From positions 1 through 64,000 of the forward strand of contig NZ_FCOQ01000030.1 of assembly GCF_900021165.1 (NCBI RefSeq): a DNA stretch of 64,000 nt, in the 5' to 3' direction. Source of the stretch: Paenibacillus phocaeensis. GTDB taxonomy: Bacteria; Bacillota; Bacilli; Paenibacillales; Paenibacillaceae. This document shows, one piece after another, positions 26,181-34,177 of this stretch. Within the stretch, counting starts at the first letter, position 1; each line of letters opens with the position of its first letter. The notes beneath the pieces were generated by a model. It was not told the origin of the DNA. It made no database searches and saw nothing but the letters and a program-made list of their open reading frames with translations. A program made the translations under genes and the position numbers.

Positions 26181-27749
26181 TTATTTAGCCATTTTGTCAT
26201 AAGCGTCTTGATAGATTTGTTGAAGCTCTTCAATGTTCATCTTTTTCAACGTAGACTGGAACTCTTCCCACTTGTCGAAGCTCAGTGCTCCTGCAATAAA
26301 CTTCGTGCTTTGCTCTTGATAGTACTTGTCGATATCGTTGCGGAGCACATTGACCTTTTGAGCCGTTGCTTCGTCGAACATCGGAGCCGCATAACGGATT
26401 TTCGGCATATACGGATCCAGCGCCTTTTGCGCTTCCTGAACTTGCGGAGGATTGATGTACGAACCTACATATTCACTGATCAGATGAGGCGCACCTCCGC
26501 CGGCGTATGGCGTAAGCTTCGGCTGGGTCTCAGCTGTCGAGAATTCAGGCTTATAGGTTGGAAGCCCGTCAACGATTTCATAATGCTCGCCCTCCCGGCC
26601 GAACCGGAGCAAAGTCGATCCTTCATCGCTATAGAAATAGTCGATCCAGCGCATGGACACTTCCGGATATTTGTTGACTGAAGTAATGGCAAACGCACCT
26701 TGGTCACGCGGAACCGGAGCGTTTTGGCTTTGCAGACGGTCGCCATGCGGACCTTCAAACGGTGCGATACCCGTATATTGATCCATAATCGGCAGGAAGT
26801 TGTTATTCGTCTGATCGAAGAACAACCCTGTATTTCCCGATCCTTGCTTTGCCAAATATTGCGCTTCCGTTTGGGAGAATACTTCAGGATCCAGCAATTT
26901 TTCCGTATACAGCTTGTTCAGGTACATGAGCAGTTCTTTGTTGCGCTCGCTTCCCATCCAGATTTCGACCTTGTCGTCAACAATGTTAATGTTGTAGCCG
27001 AACTGGAGGTCCAAGCCGAACGATCCGCTGAATGCAGCCACGATAGGCAGGTCGACAACACGGGAGGTCAAAGGAATTTCATCTTGCTTTCCGTTTCCGT
27101 TCGGATCTTGATCGCGGAAGGCAACCAATACGTCATACAGCTCATCCAGAGTTTCCGGCACCTTCAGGTTCAACTTCTCCAACCAGGCCGTATTAATCCA
27201 TCTCTTGTCTGTCCGGGCCGAATTCAGCGTAACAATGCCCGGAATCGTATAGATGTGTCCTTCTGGTGTAGTAATCGATGCACGGATTTCCGGATACTCT
27301 TCCATCAATTTGGTAAGATTCGGTGCATACTCCTCGATCAGATTTTCCAGCGGGATCAGTTGACCGCCGGCTCCGTAGCGGACCGCTTCCAAAGGTGTAA
27401 TATTAGAGCGGTACATGATGTCAGGCAACTCGTTGGACGCGAACAGCAGGTTTTTCTTCTCGGGAAAACCATCGGTTGGCGCCTCGATGAATTCCATCTG
27501 GACATTGCTCATTTTCTCGTAATCCTGAAACACCGGCATGTCCTTGAACGGTCCATTGACGGGCGCGATCCGGGTGAACATCTTCAGTTTGATCGGCTCC
27601 TGTACAATCGGAAATCCGTTTTTGCTGACCTCGGATACTCCGCCTCCTCCAGAAGCATTTTTGTTCGCGCCGGAGCCGGAACTGCATCCCCCCAGCACCA
27701 ATGCGGCAATCAGCACCGTGCTGATCGTTTTTCCCCAATGTTTTCGCAT
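26181..27749 (-). CDS. Extracellular sugar-binding lipoprotein (LplA type)
   Basis: 522 residues. The lipoprotein signal ends at LVLGGCSSGSGANK, followed by a serine/glycine-rich tether and a large solute-binding domain (IKLMFTRIAP-like start, SNELPDIMYRS, NPNGNGKQDEIPLT, YFYSDEGSTLLRFGREGEHY). The long LplA subtype binds complex oligosaccharides, and the downstream GH51/GH2 enzymes point to arabino- or galacto-oligosaccharides. Of several possible starts I take ATG 27749, with AAGGAGG 11 bases upstream; ATG 27758 lies only 2 bases from it. A cre-like box lies about 45 bases upstream. Confidence 0.88.
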   Translation of the reverse strand: MRKHWGKTISTVLIAALVLGGCSSGSGANKNASGGGGVSEVSKNGFPIVQEPIKLKMFTRIAPVNGPFKDMPVFQDYEKMSNVQMEFIEAPTDGFPEKKNLLFASNELPDIMYRSNITPLEAVRYGAGGQLIPLENLIEEYAPNLTKLMEEYPEIRASITTPEGHIYTIPGIVTLNSARTDKRWINTAWLEKLNLKVPETLDELYDVLVAFRDQDPNGNGKQDEIPLTSRVVDLPIVAAFSGSFGLDLQFGYNINIVDDKVEIWMGSERNKELLMYLNKLYTEKLLDPEVFSQTEAQYLAKQGSGNTGLFFDQTNNNFLPIMDQYTGIAPFEGPHGDRLQSQNAPVPRDQGAFAITSVNKYPEVSMRWIDYFYSDEGSTLLRFGREGEHYEIVDGLPTYKPEFSTAETQPKLTPYAGGGAPHLISEYVGSYINPPQVQEAQKALDPYMPKIRYAAPMFDEATAQKVNVLRNDIDKYYQEQSTKFIAGALSFDKWEEFQSTLKKMNIEELQQIYQDAYDKMAK

Positions 27750-27791
27750 CTTTTGCATGACCTCCTTCGTGAATGGCACAACATCGATTAT

Positions 27792-27805
27792 TGTAAGCGT
27801 TTACC
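27792..27805. promoter_or_regulatory. Candidate CcpA-binding cre box
   Basis: TGTAAGCGTTTACC agrees with TGWAANCGNTNWCA at 13 of 14 positions, between the response regulator and the LplA-type gene start. Carbon catabolite repression of the arabino/galactoside operon is implied. Confidence 0.65.
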
Positions 27806-27873
27806 TTGGTGTAAATCCATTATAGTCGAACCGTCCTGACGCCAAATTCCACAATTTTGACCACATACTCCAC

Positions 27874-29469
27874 TTATTTTACGGAATCTGAAAACCTGAT
27901 TTTCTGCACGTAAGCTTGCGGGGTCATGCCGGTCCACTCCTTGAATACTTTGAAAAAATAGTTATAGGTGCTGAATCCCACCTGCACGCTTACTTGCTTA
28001 ACCGAATACCGGCCGCTTTCCAACAGCTTGCAACTGGCGTCAATCCGGACCCGGTTCACATATTCCGAGAACGTCATTCCCGTCTCCTCTTTGAAAATCC
28101 GGCTGAGATACGAAGGATTAAGCCCGATGGCTCCGGCCGCCAGCTCCAACGTAATATAACTTGGATATTTCTCCAGGATCAGCAGGATCACTTGGGAGAC
28201 ATGGCGCGAATGGTGACCGGCCGCACGCTCCCGCTTTAAACGGTCAAGCAATTCCTCGTAGTAGGAATAAAGCCATTGTTCCAATCCGTCCACACTGCCG
28301 ATTCGTCCCAAATCCTCGCGCGCCGTAAGGCCGAAGGTTTCCGCTTGAGCCCCGCTGGCATGAGGAGCCCATTTTCGAGTCGCCTTCTCCCCTATGGACA
28401 GCAACTCGCGAACGATCAGTTGCACCCCTTGGGCATGGATCGGCTGTTGGCGGAGACCTGTGAACGCGGAAGCAATCACTTCCCGTACGCCGCCCCGATC
28501 CAAATTTTCCATAGAGAGCAGGAGTTGCTTCTGTTCCTCAATCGTCAGGGACATTCGTTCGGTTCGTCCGCCTGACGACTGCAGAGACTGCGAAGCGTCA
28601 AGGGCTTGCTCGGCGGTACGGTAACTTGCCTCAAGCTTGGACAAGCTGGAGCAAACGTGGCCAACGGCGAACGTGCACTTCAGATTCATAAACATCTCCA
28701 GGGTATGTTGAAGATGGCTCATCAGCCTTACCGTCTCGGTTGCAGCTGCCTGCTCACTGCGTTCCCGAAACGGAAGCAAGACGGCCATGCGTCCATTTTC
28801 CACATAAGTCACTATCCGTTCCGGCTGATCCCCTAACGTTTGCTGCATAAGATCCATCGCCTGCTGCACCAGTCGGTTGGTCTGAACGTCGCTGCGGGAT
28901 TCCGTCAGCAGCAGGAAGGAGGAAATCTGCATCGCTGCCACGGTGTAACACACCGCATCCTGCAACCGTCCACTCTGCCGGGCATCATCCTCCAGAGCCT
29001 TGACCGCTCCGGGCTTCCCTTGCATGACTTGCGCGAGGAGTTCCCGAAATTCGGTAAGACTGCCCTGCTTCCGTCTTTGGCCTTCCCTATCCTCTTCCAT
29101 TTCACGGACCGCCTTACTCAATACGCCCAGAAGTTGGTCCGCGTCCAGGCGATGTTTCAGCAGATAATCGACCGCCCCATTCTTCAAACATTCACGGACA
29201 TAATCGTAGTCGTCGTAGCTGCTTAACATGATCGTCTTCACGGTAGGGTAGCGCATACTGATCGTCCGGTTTAGCTCCACGCCGTTCATGCCTTGCATAT
29301 GGACGTCCAGGATGACGATATGGGGCCGAAGCCGATCGATCATCCGAAGCGCCGCTTCCCCCTCATAGGCCTCTCCGCAAAGCTCGAAGCCGTGGGTTCG
29401 CCAATCCGACACCGTTCGTAAATGGTGATGCACCAACGGTTCATCGTCAACCAACAATACTTGATACAT
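27874..29469 (-). CDS. YesN-type response regulator with AraC DNA-binding domain
   Basis: 531 residues. The receiver domain has VDDE (8-10) and phospho-acceptor Asp55 in VILDVHMQGMNG, then VDYLLKHRLD. A large central linker follows, and a C-terminal AraC pair (AAGAIGLNPSYLSRIFKEET, then VKQVSVQVGFSTYNYFFKVF). It should activate the LplA-type operon downstream in response to the kinase encoded 14 bases upstream. No terminator is obvious between it and the binding-protein gene, but a 124-base gap with a cre box suggests a separate promoter there. Confidence 0.9.
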   Translation of the reverse strand: MYQVLLVDDEPLVHHHLRTVSDWRTHGFELCGEAYEGEAALRMIDRLRPHIVILDVHMQGMNGVELNRTISMRYPTVKTIMLSSYDDYDYVRECLKNGAVDYLLKHRLDADQLLGVLSKAVREMEEDREGQRRKQGSLTEFRELLAQVMQGKPGAVKALEDDARQSGRLQDAVCYTVAAMQISSFLLLTESRSDVQTNRLVQQAMDLMQQTLGDQPERIVTYVENGRMAVLLPFRERSEQAAATETVRLMSHLQHTLEMFMNLKCTFAVGHVCSSLSKLEASYRTAEQALDASQSLQSSGGRTERMSLTIEEQKQLLLSMENLDRGGVREVIASAFTGLRQQPIHAQGVQLIVRELLSIGEKATRKWAPHASGAQAETFGLTAREDLGRIGSVDGLEQWLYSYYEELLDRLKRERAAGHHSRHVSQVILLILEKYPSYITLELAAGAIGLNPSYLSRIFKEETGMTFSEYVNRVRIDASCKLLESGRYSVKQVSVQVGFSTYNYFFKVFKEWTGMTPQAYVQKIRFSDSVK

Positions 29470-29483
29470 AACCTGTCCCCCTT

Positions 29484-31262
29484 TTACGCCTCAGCTTGCT
29501 GATCCAGGGTTCGCGGAAATCGAACCTCCACTTTCGTATACAACCCTTCTTCGCTATAGAGCTTGATCCCGTAAGGCTCGCCGAACACCCGACGAATACG
29601 CTCGTGCACGTTGCGAATCCCCATCCCGCTGAAACGGGAAGGTGCCTCTTCGCTTGCTTCCATCAACGTTTCCATCCTCTGCTTGCTCATGCCCTTCCCG
29701 TTGTCCATCACCTCGATCTTCAGCTCCCCGTCCTCTTCGAAGACGCGAATCAGCAAGAAACCTCCATGCGCCGACGGGCCGAATCCGTGCAAGAGCGCAT
29801 TCTCCACAAGGGGTTGCAGCGTAAGCTTCAAAACCCGACATTCCAGCAAAGCTTCATCCTCGATCTGAAAATGCACCGGGATCGGTTCCAGGAACTTGTA
29901 TTTGGCAATGGCGACGTAACTGGATACGTAACCGAGTTCCTCACGCAACGTAAGGAACTCCCCGGAATTCCCAAGCACACCTCGCATCAACTCCACCAGT
30001 GCTCCGGATACCTCCTCGATATTGGGAACCCCGTTTAACTTCGCCAGGTATTTGATCGTATTTAGCGAGTTATAGAGAAAATGCGGCCGTATTTGCGCTT
30101 GCAGCGCGGTGAGTTCCGCCTCCCGTTTGGCCTGCTCGCTCCTTCGGATCCCTTCCATCAGACGTTTCAATTCATCAACCATGCTGATAAATACCCGGTA
30201 CAAATCGCCAATCTCGTCTTTGGTATTGATCTCCGTCCGCGGAAAATCGAGATTTCCATCCTTGACCCGCATCATCATCGTCTTCAAACGGCGGATATGG
30301 AGGGTGGTCTGGGAAGACATTTGCAGTGATCCAATCAGAATAATGATAAAAACGACAACAGACACCTCCACCATAAGGTTGCGGATTTTCTCGGATTCGC
30401 TGAGCAAAGAATCGAGCGGAATCAGCGCACGCGTCGTCCAACCGGTGTATTCGGACTTACGGCTGACGACGATATAACGTTTTCCGTCAATGGCTTGTTC
30501 GACGGTTTCTCCAGCACCGGACGATTCCGCGAGGCCATAAGCGGCTCCGACCCACTCGTCGGACACCGAAGACGGCGCCGAATCGGACTGATATACGAGT
30601 TGTCTTTGCTCATCCAAAACGTATATAATGCTGTCCGCCGTAGGTTTCACACCGTAGGTATTGCGGATGAAATCGTACTTCAAATCAACGATTACAACGC
30701 CGATCGTCTCCCGGTTATAACGGAGAACGCGCCCTACGGAGATCGCCTCCGAGGTATCCGTCCTTTTGAAATACGCGTGGCGCTCCCCTTTCTTTAACAT
30801 AAAATCCATCATATCGGTATCCAGGAAAGTACGGTCGATCCAGGGGCCCCCCGAGAAGAATACCTTCCCGTTCAGGCCAACAACGGCAATACGCGAAATA
30901 TATGGCTTGTAATCGATCAATCCGGAGAGAAATTCGGTGATCCGCTTTTGCTCCTGAAACCACTCGTAACTGATTTCTTCGTTTGGACTCAGAACCGTAT
31001 CGATCACCGTATTTTTGTTGGTCACGACCACCGTATTCAAGCGGTCGATCTCTTTGAGCATAACGTTCAAGGATTCGTCCGCCTGCCGGATACTGTCCGA
31101 TACCGAGGTGATCGCGTTCCTTTTGATCGTATCGCGCATGTTGACGTAGATAATGCTTGTCACAGAAACGATGGCCAGAAGCGTCAACAGTCCAAAGGCG
31201 ATAAATATCTTCCCTTGAATGCCTATTTTCGGTGAAATCCACTTGCGCAACGTTGCCAACAT
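29484..31262 (-). CDS. YesM-type sensor histidine kinase
   Basis: 592 residues. First membrane helix at IFIAFGLLTLLAIVSVTSII, an extracellular sensor of about 240 residues (contains ADSIIYVLDEQRQLVYQS), a second helix (NLMVEVSVVVFIIILIG), HAMP, phospho-histidine motif IRPHFLYNSLNTI and ATPase motifs LVENALLHG and MDNGKGMS. The frame is open far upstream to 31724, but only the ATG at 31262 has a ribosome site (GGAGGAGGGG) and family-like sequence; the rest is antisense to the AraC gene. It partners the regulator at 27874. Confidence 0.9.
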   Translation of the reverse strand: MLATLRKWISPKIGIQGKIFIAFGLLTLLAIVSVTSIIYVNMRDTIKRNAITSVSDSIRQADESLNVMLKEIDRLNTVVVTNKNTVIDTVLSPNEEISYEWFQEQKRITEFLSGLIDYKPYISRIAVVGLNGKVFFSGGPWIDRTFLDTDMMDFMLKKGERHAYFKRTDTSEAISVGRVLRYNRETIGVVIVDLKYDFIRNTYGVKPTADSIIYVLDEQRQLVYQSDSAPSSVSDEWVGAAYGLAESSGAGETVEQAIDGKRYIVVSRKSEYTGWTTRALIPLDSLLSESEKIRNLMVEVSVVVFIIILIGSLQMSSQTTLHIRRLKTMMMRVKDGNLDFPRTEINTKDEIGDLYRVFISMVDELKRLMEGIRRSEQAKREAELTALQAQIRPHFLYNSLNTIKYLAKLNGVPNIEEVSGALVELMRGVLGNSGEFLTLREELGYVSSYVAIAKYKFLEPIPVHFQIEDEALLECRVLKLTLQPLVENALLHGFGPSAHGGFLLIRVFEEDGELKIEVMDNGKGMSKQRMETLMEASEEAPSRFSGMGIRNVHERIRRVFGEPYGIKLYSEEGLYTKVEVRFPRTLDQQAEA

Positions 31263-31348
31263 CCTAACTTCCCCTCCTCCGATCTCCGAATCCGGCTGCA
31301 TCAAGTAAGCGCTTTCGATAAACAGGTCATACCGACTAGTCCTCCCCG

Positions 31349-32206
31349 TTAAGTTCTCCTCTTCCGCATAGCTAACGGAGGCAATTGGTAATAAATTTTG
31401 AACGCCCGCGTGAACGTATACAAATTCGGATAACCCAAAGACAAGGCGATCTCCGTGACGGAAGCGTCCGTTTCGATAATCAGCTGTTTGGCCTTCTCCA
31501 TGCGAATCTTCTGCAAATATTTCTGCGGGGATACCCCGATCTGGCTGGTGAACACCTGGGAGAAATACGAGCGGTGCACCCCTGCAAATGCCGCCACCTG
31601 CTGCACGGAAATGCCTTCCGTCGCATGAAGGTCCATAAAATCCATACATTCCCGAATCCAGCTCGAAGGCTCGGAAATCTCGGCGGCCACCGTCTCGGGG
31701 ATTAATCCGGCCAGCAATTGGCATATGCTTCCTTGAAGCTCCAAAGAAACAGCCGGATTCCAGCGCTCGAAATTCGATAATTTCTCCATCGTGCCTCCCA
31801 GCAGTTCCCGCATCTGCGGGGTGACTACCGCTCTCCCGAACGGTCTCTCCGGCGTTAGGCCTGCAAGTTCCAGCAGTGACTTGACGCGGCTGCCGTCCAA
31901 CGCGAGCCAGTTCATTTGCAGCGGCTTGTCCGCGGCCAATGCATGATAATAGTAGGTCCGCCCGGGAAACAGACAGAACAGGTCATTGGAATACAATTCC
32001 ACCCGCTTCCCGTCGAATTCGAAGGAAACGCCTCCTTCCAATACAAAATGTAGGCTGTAGCATTCGATTCGTTTCGGCCCCACTTGATAATGAGGTTTGG
32101 CTACATTGCGCCCGGCCCGTACAGGCCACAGCTGCGCTTCCTTATCCGTATATCCGGGCGTGTAGTAAAGAAACTCGGCATATTCCTGTTCATACTCCTG
32201 CATCAT
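31349..32206 (-). CDS. AraC-family transcriptional regulator (cupin sensor)
   Basis: About 285 residues. An N-terminal cupin sugar-binding domain (YSLHFVLEGGVSFEFDGK, DLFCLFPGRTYYYHA) is followed by two AraC helix-turn-helices (VAAFAGVHRSYFSQVFTSQI and IALSLGYPNLYTFTRAF). Several ATGs cluster at the start; ATG 32206 is best spaced (about 10 bases) from AGGAGG, while 32215 is too close. It is divergent from the sulfatase at 32329, with 122 bases between them, and probably controls it, although the kinase operon downstream is another possible target. Confidence 0.86.
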   Translation of the reverse strand: MMQEYEQEYAEFLYYTPGYTDKEAQLWPVRAGRNVAKPHYQVGPKRIECYSLHFVLEGGVSFEFDGKRVELYSNDLFCLFPGRTYYYHALAADKPLQMNWLALDGSRVKSLLELAGLTPERPFGRAVVTPQMRELLGGTMEKLSNFERWNPAVSLELQGSICQLLAGLIPETVAAEISEPSSWIRECMDFMDLHATEGISVQQVAAFAGVHRSYFSQVFTSQIGVSPQKYLQKIRMEKAKQLIIETDASVTEIALSLGYPNLYTFTRAFKIYYQLPPLAMRKRRT

Positions 32207-32292
32207 TTCACGCATCCCTCCTTTTCTTTTATCCTTTTATAGACAACAAAATGGTAAATTCAATGTAACAGAACGCCATTTATAAATCACGC

Positions 32293-32298
32293 TATAAT
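32293..32298 (+). promoter_or_regulatory. -10 element of the sulfatase promoter
   Basis: Consensus TATAAT 31 bases upstream of the TTG start. No good -35 hexamer is found 16-18 bases before it, which fits an activator-dependent promoter controlled by the divergent AraC protein. Confidence 0.45.
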
Positions 32299-32328
32299 CA
32301 ATATTATCATAATAGGAGGGGATGAATT

Positions 32329-33867
32329 TTGTCTAGTAGACCTAACATTTTACTAATTACGAGCGACCAACAGCATTGGAATACCCTCGGTGCGTTTCAG
32401 CCCGAAATCTCCACGCCGAACTTGGATCGCTTGGCCCGGGAAGGCACCACGTTCGGCCGGGCTTACTGCCCGAATCCGACCTGCACGCCAAGCCGATCTT
32501 CGATCATTACGGGCATGTATCCCAGTCAGCACGGCGCATGGACACTTGGAACGAAACTGTTGGAGGACCGTCACACGGTGGGAGAGGACTTCAAAGAGGC
32601 GGGGTACCGGACCTCGTTGATCGGCAAGGCGCATTTTCAACCTTTGAAATCGACGCCGGCGTATGAATCCAAAGAAGCGTATCCGATCCTGCAGGATTTG
32701 GAGTATTGGCGCGGTTTTCACGGGCCGTTTTACGGCTTCGATCACGTCGAACTTGCCCGCAATCATACGAACGAAGCCCATGTCGGGCAGCATTATGCCC
32801 TATGGCTGGAGGAACAGGGCTGCGCCAACTGGCGGGATTATTTCCTGCCGCCGACCGGCACGATGGATCCGGCGCAGACCTACAAATGGCCGATCCCGGA
32901 AAAATATCATTACAACACGTGGATCGCGGAACGGACGAATGCTCGTCTGGAGGAACACCGCCAGACGGGGGACCCGTTCTTCCTATGGGCCAGCTTCTTC
33001 GACCCTCACCCGGAATATTTGGCGCCGGAGCCCTGGGATACGATGTACGATCCGGAGAAGCTGACGATCCCGTCGCTGACGCCGGGGGAACACGACCGCA
33101 ATCCGCCGCATTTCGGGCTGACGCAAGAGGAGAATCCCAATTTCTCCACCCTGATGGAAACGGGCTTTGGCGTTCATGGCTACCGTTCCCATCACTACTA
33201 CGAATATGGAGCAAAGCGGCGGCTTACGGACTACGACAAGAAGAAGCTGGTCGCCGTTTATTACGGCATGATCAGCCTAATGGACAAATATATCGGCCGC
33301 ATCCTCGATAAGCTGGATGATTTGGGCCTGGCGGAGGACACGCTCGTCGTGTTCACGACGGACCACGGCCACTTCTTCGGCCAACACGGTTTGCAGGCCA
33401 AGGGAGGGTTCCATTACGAGGATTTGATCAAGCTGCCGTTTATCGTCCGGTACCCGGGCCGCGTTCCCGCCGGGCGGCGTTCGGATGCGATCCAATCGTT
33501 GGTGGATCTGGCGCCGACGTTCCTCTCCTTCTGCGGATTGCCGATCCCGCCGGCCATGACGGGCGTCGACCAGCGGGAAGTGTGGCTCGGGCGGAAGGAC
33601 CAGGCGCGGGATCACGCCATCTGCGAATTCCGGCATGAACCGACGACGATCCATCAGAAAACCTACGTCGATGAACGATATAAGATCACGGTGTATTACA
33701 ATCAAACGTATGGTGAGATTTTCGATCTTCAGGAGGACCCGGGTGAGCTTCGCAACCTGTGGGACGAACCGGGTTACGAAGGGCTGAAGACGGAGCTGCT
33801 GCTCAAATACGCCTGGGCCGAGCTCGGCAAAGAGCCGATGCCGATGCCGCGAATCCATCACGCTTAG
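32329..33867 (+). CDS. Cysteine-type sulfatase (alkaline-phosphatase superfamily)
   Basis: 512 residues, no signal peptide. RPNILLITSDQQHWNTLGAF opens the fold with the first metal ligand (Asp13). The sulfatase signature CTPSRSS places Cys52 as the residue converted to formylglycine. FTTDHGHFFGQHGLQAKGG carries further metal and substrate ligands, and FDLQEDPGELRNLW is the usual C-terminal element. It hydrolyses a sulfate ester, probably on an imported glycan fragment in the cytoplasm. The start is a TTG with AGGAGGGG 7 bases upstream; the nearby ATG at 32322 leads to a stop after four codons. The maturase needed for Cys52 is encoded at 40695. Confidence 0.92.
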   Translation: MSSRPNILLITSDQQHWNTLGAFQPEISTPNLDRLAREGTTFGRAYCPNPTCTPSRSSIITGMYPSQHGAWTLGTKLLEDRHTVGEDFKEAGYRTSLIGKAHFQPLKSTPAYESKEAYPILQDLEYWRGFHGPFYGFDHVELARNHTNEAHVGQHYALWLEEQGCANWRDYFLPPTGTMDPAQTYKWPIPEKYHYNTWIAERTNARLEEHRQTGDPFFLWASFFDPHPEYLAPEPWDTMYDPEKLTIPSLTPGEHDRNPPHFGLTQEENPNFSTLMETGFGVHGYRSHHYYEYGAKRRLTDYDKKKLVAVYYGMISLMDKYIGRILDKLDDLGLAEDTLVVFTTDHGHFFGQHGLQAKGGFHYEDLIKLPFIVRYPGRVPAGRRSDAIQSLVDLAPTFLSFCGLPIPPAMTGVDQREVWLGRKDQARDHAICEFRHEPTTIHQKTYVDERYKITVYYNQTYGEIFDLQEDPGELRNLWDEPGYEGLKTELLLKYAWAELGKEPMPMPRIHHA

Positions 33868-33893
33868 CGGGCGGGGGTCATTTATGACCTCTC

Positions 33894-34101
33894 TATACGA
33901 AAATTCGAATACAATCGGGCCTGCTCTGGCGACGATGACGGATTGTGTATGAAATTTCATACCCATTCGCGCATCCTCAAGGCATATGTCTTGAATCTAT
34001 ATGAAAAATCGAATAAAATCCGGAATTTTCTTCATCTGCAGCATACTTGTATATGAAAAATCGTGTACAATCCACACGGGGGAGGGGCTGGTAAGTCCAG
34101 T
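33894..34101. repeat. Four tandem 52-bp units with conserved 23-bp heads
   Basis: Units start at 33894, 33946, 33998 and 34050, exactly 52 bases apart. Each opens with a version of TATATGAAAAATCGAATACA followed by ATC-like bases; the remaining 29 bases differ. The second head is a perfect 16-bp palindrome (GTATGAAATTTCATAC, 33947-33962). The third contains a promoter-like TTGAAT-17-TAAAAT (33991-34019). The array fills the gap between convergent sulfatase and GH3 genes. I know no named element like it. Confidence 0.7.
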
Positions 34102-34128
34102 ATTTGCCCCAGCCTCCGAAAACACAAC

Positions 34129-34158
34129 GAAGGTTGCCCGCAACTTGGGGCAACCTTC
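34129..34158. terminator. Strong hairpin between convergent sulfatase and GH3 genes
   Basis: GAAGGTTGCCC (34129-34139) and GGGCAACCTTC (34148-34158) make a perfect 11-bp stem with an 8-base loop. The flanks are poor in T on both strands, so it may be an atypical terminator or a stable RNA 3' end. Confidence 0.6.
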
Positions 34159-34177
34159 CTGCGTGTTATCCTACTCT

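Noticed and set aside
26700..27839. 379-residue plus-strand frame
   Set aside because: Antisense to the LplA-type binding protein, no start signals, no family features.
31263..31724. N-terminal extension of the kinase gene at 29484
   Set aside because: The extension is antisense to the AraC gene, has no membrane or domain character, and a strong ribosome site marks the ATG at 31262.
33894..34101. CRISPR array (23-bp repeats with 29-bp spacers)
   Set aside because: Only four units, heads differ at many positions, one is a palindrome, and no cas genes are present in the window.
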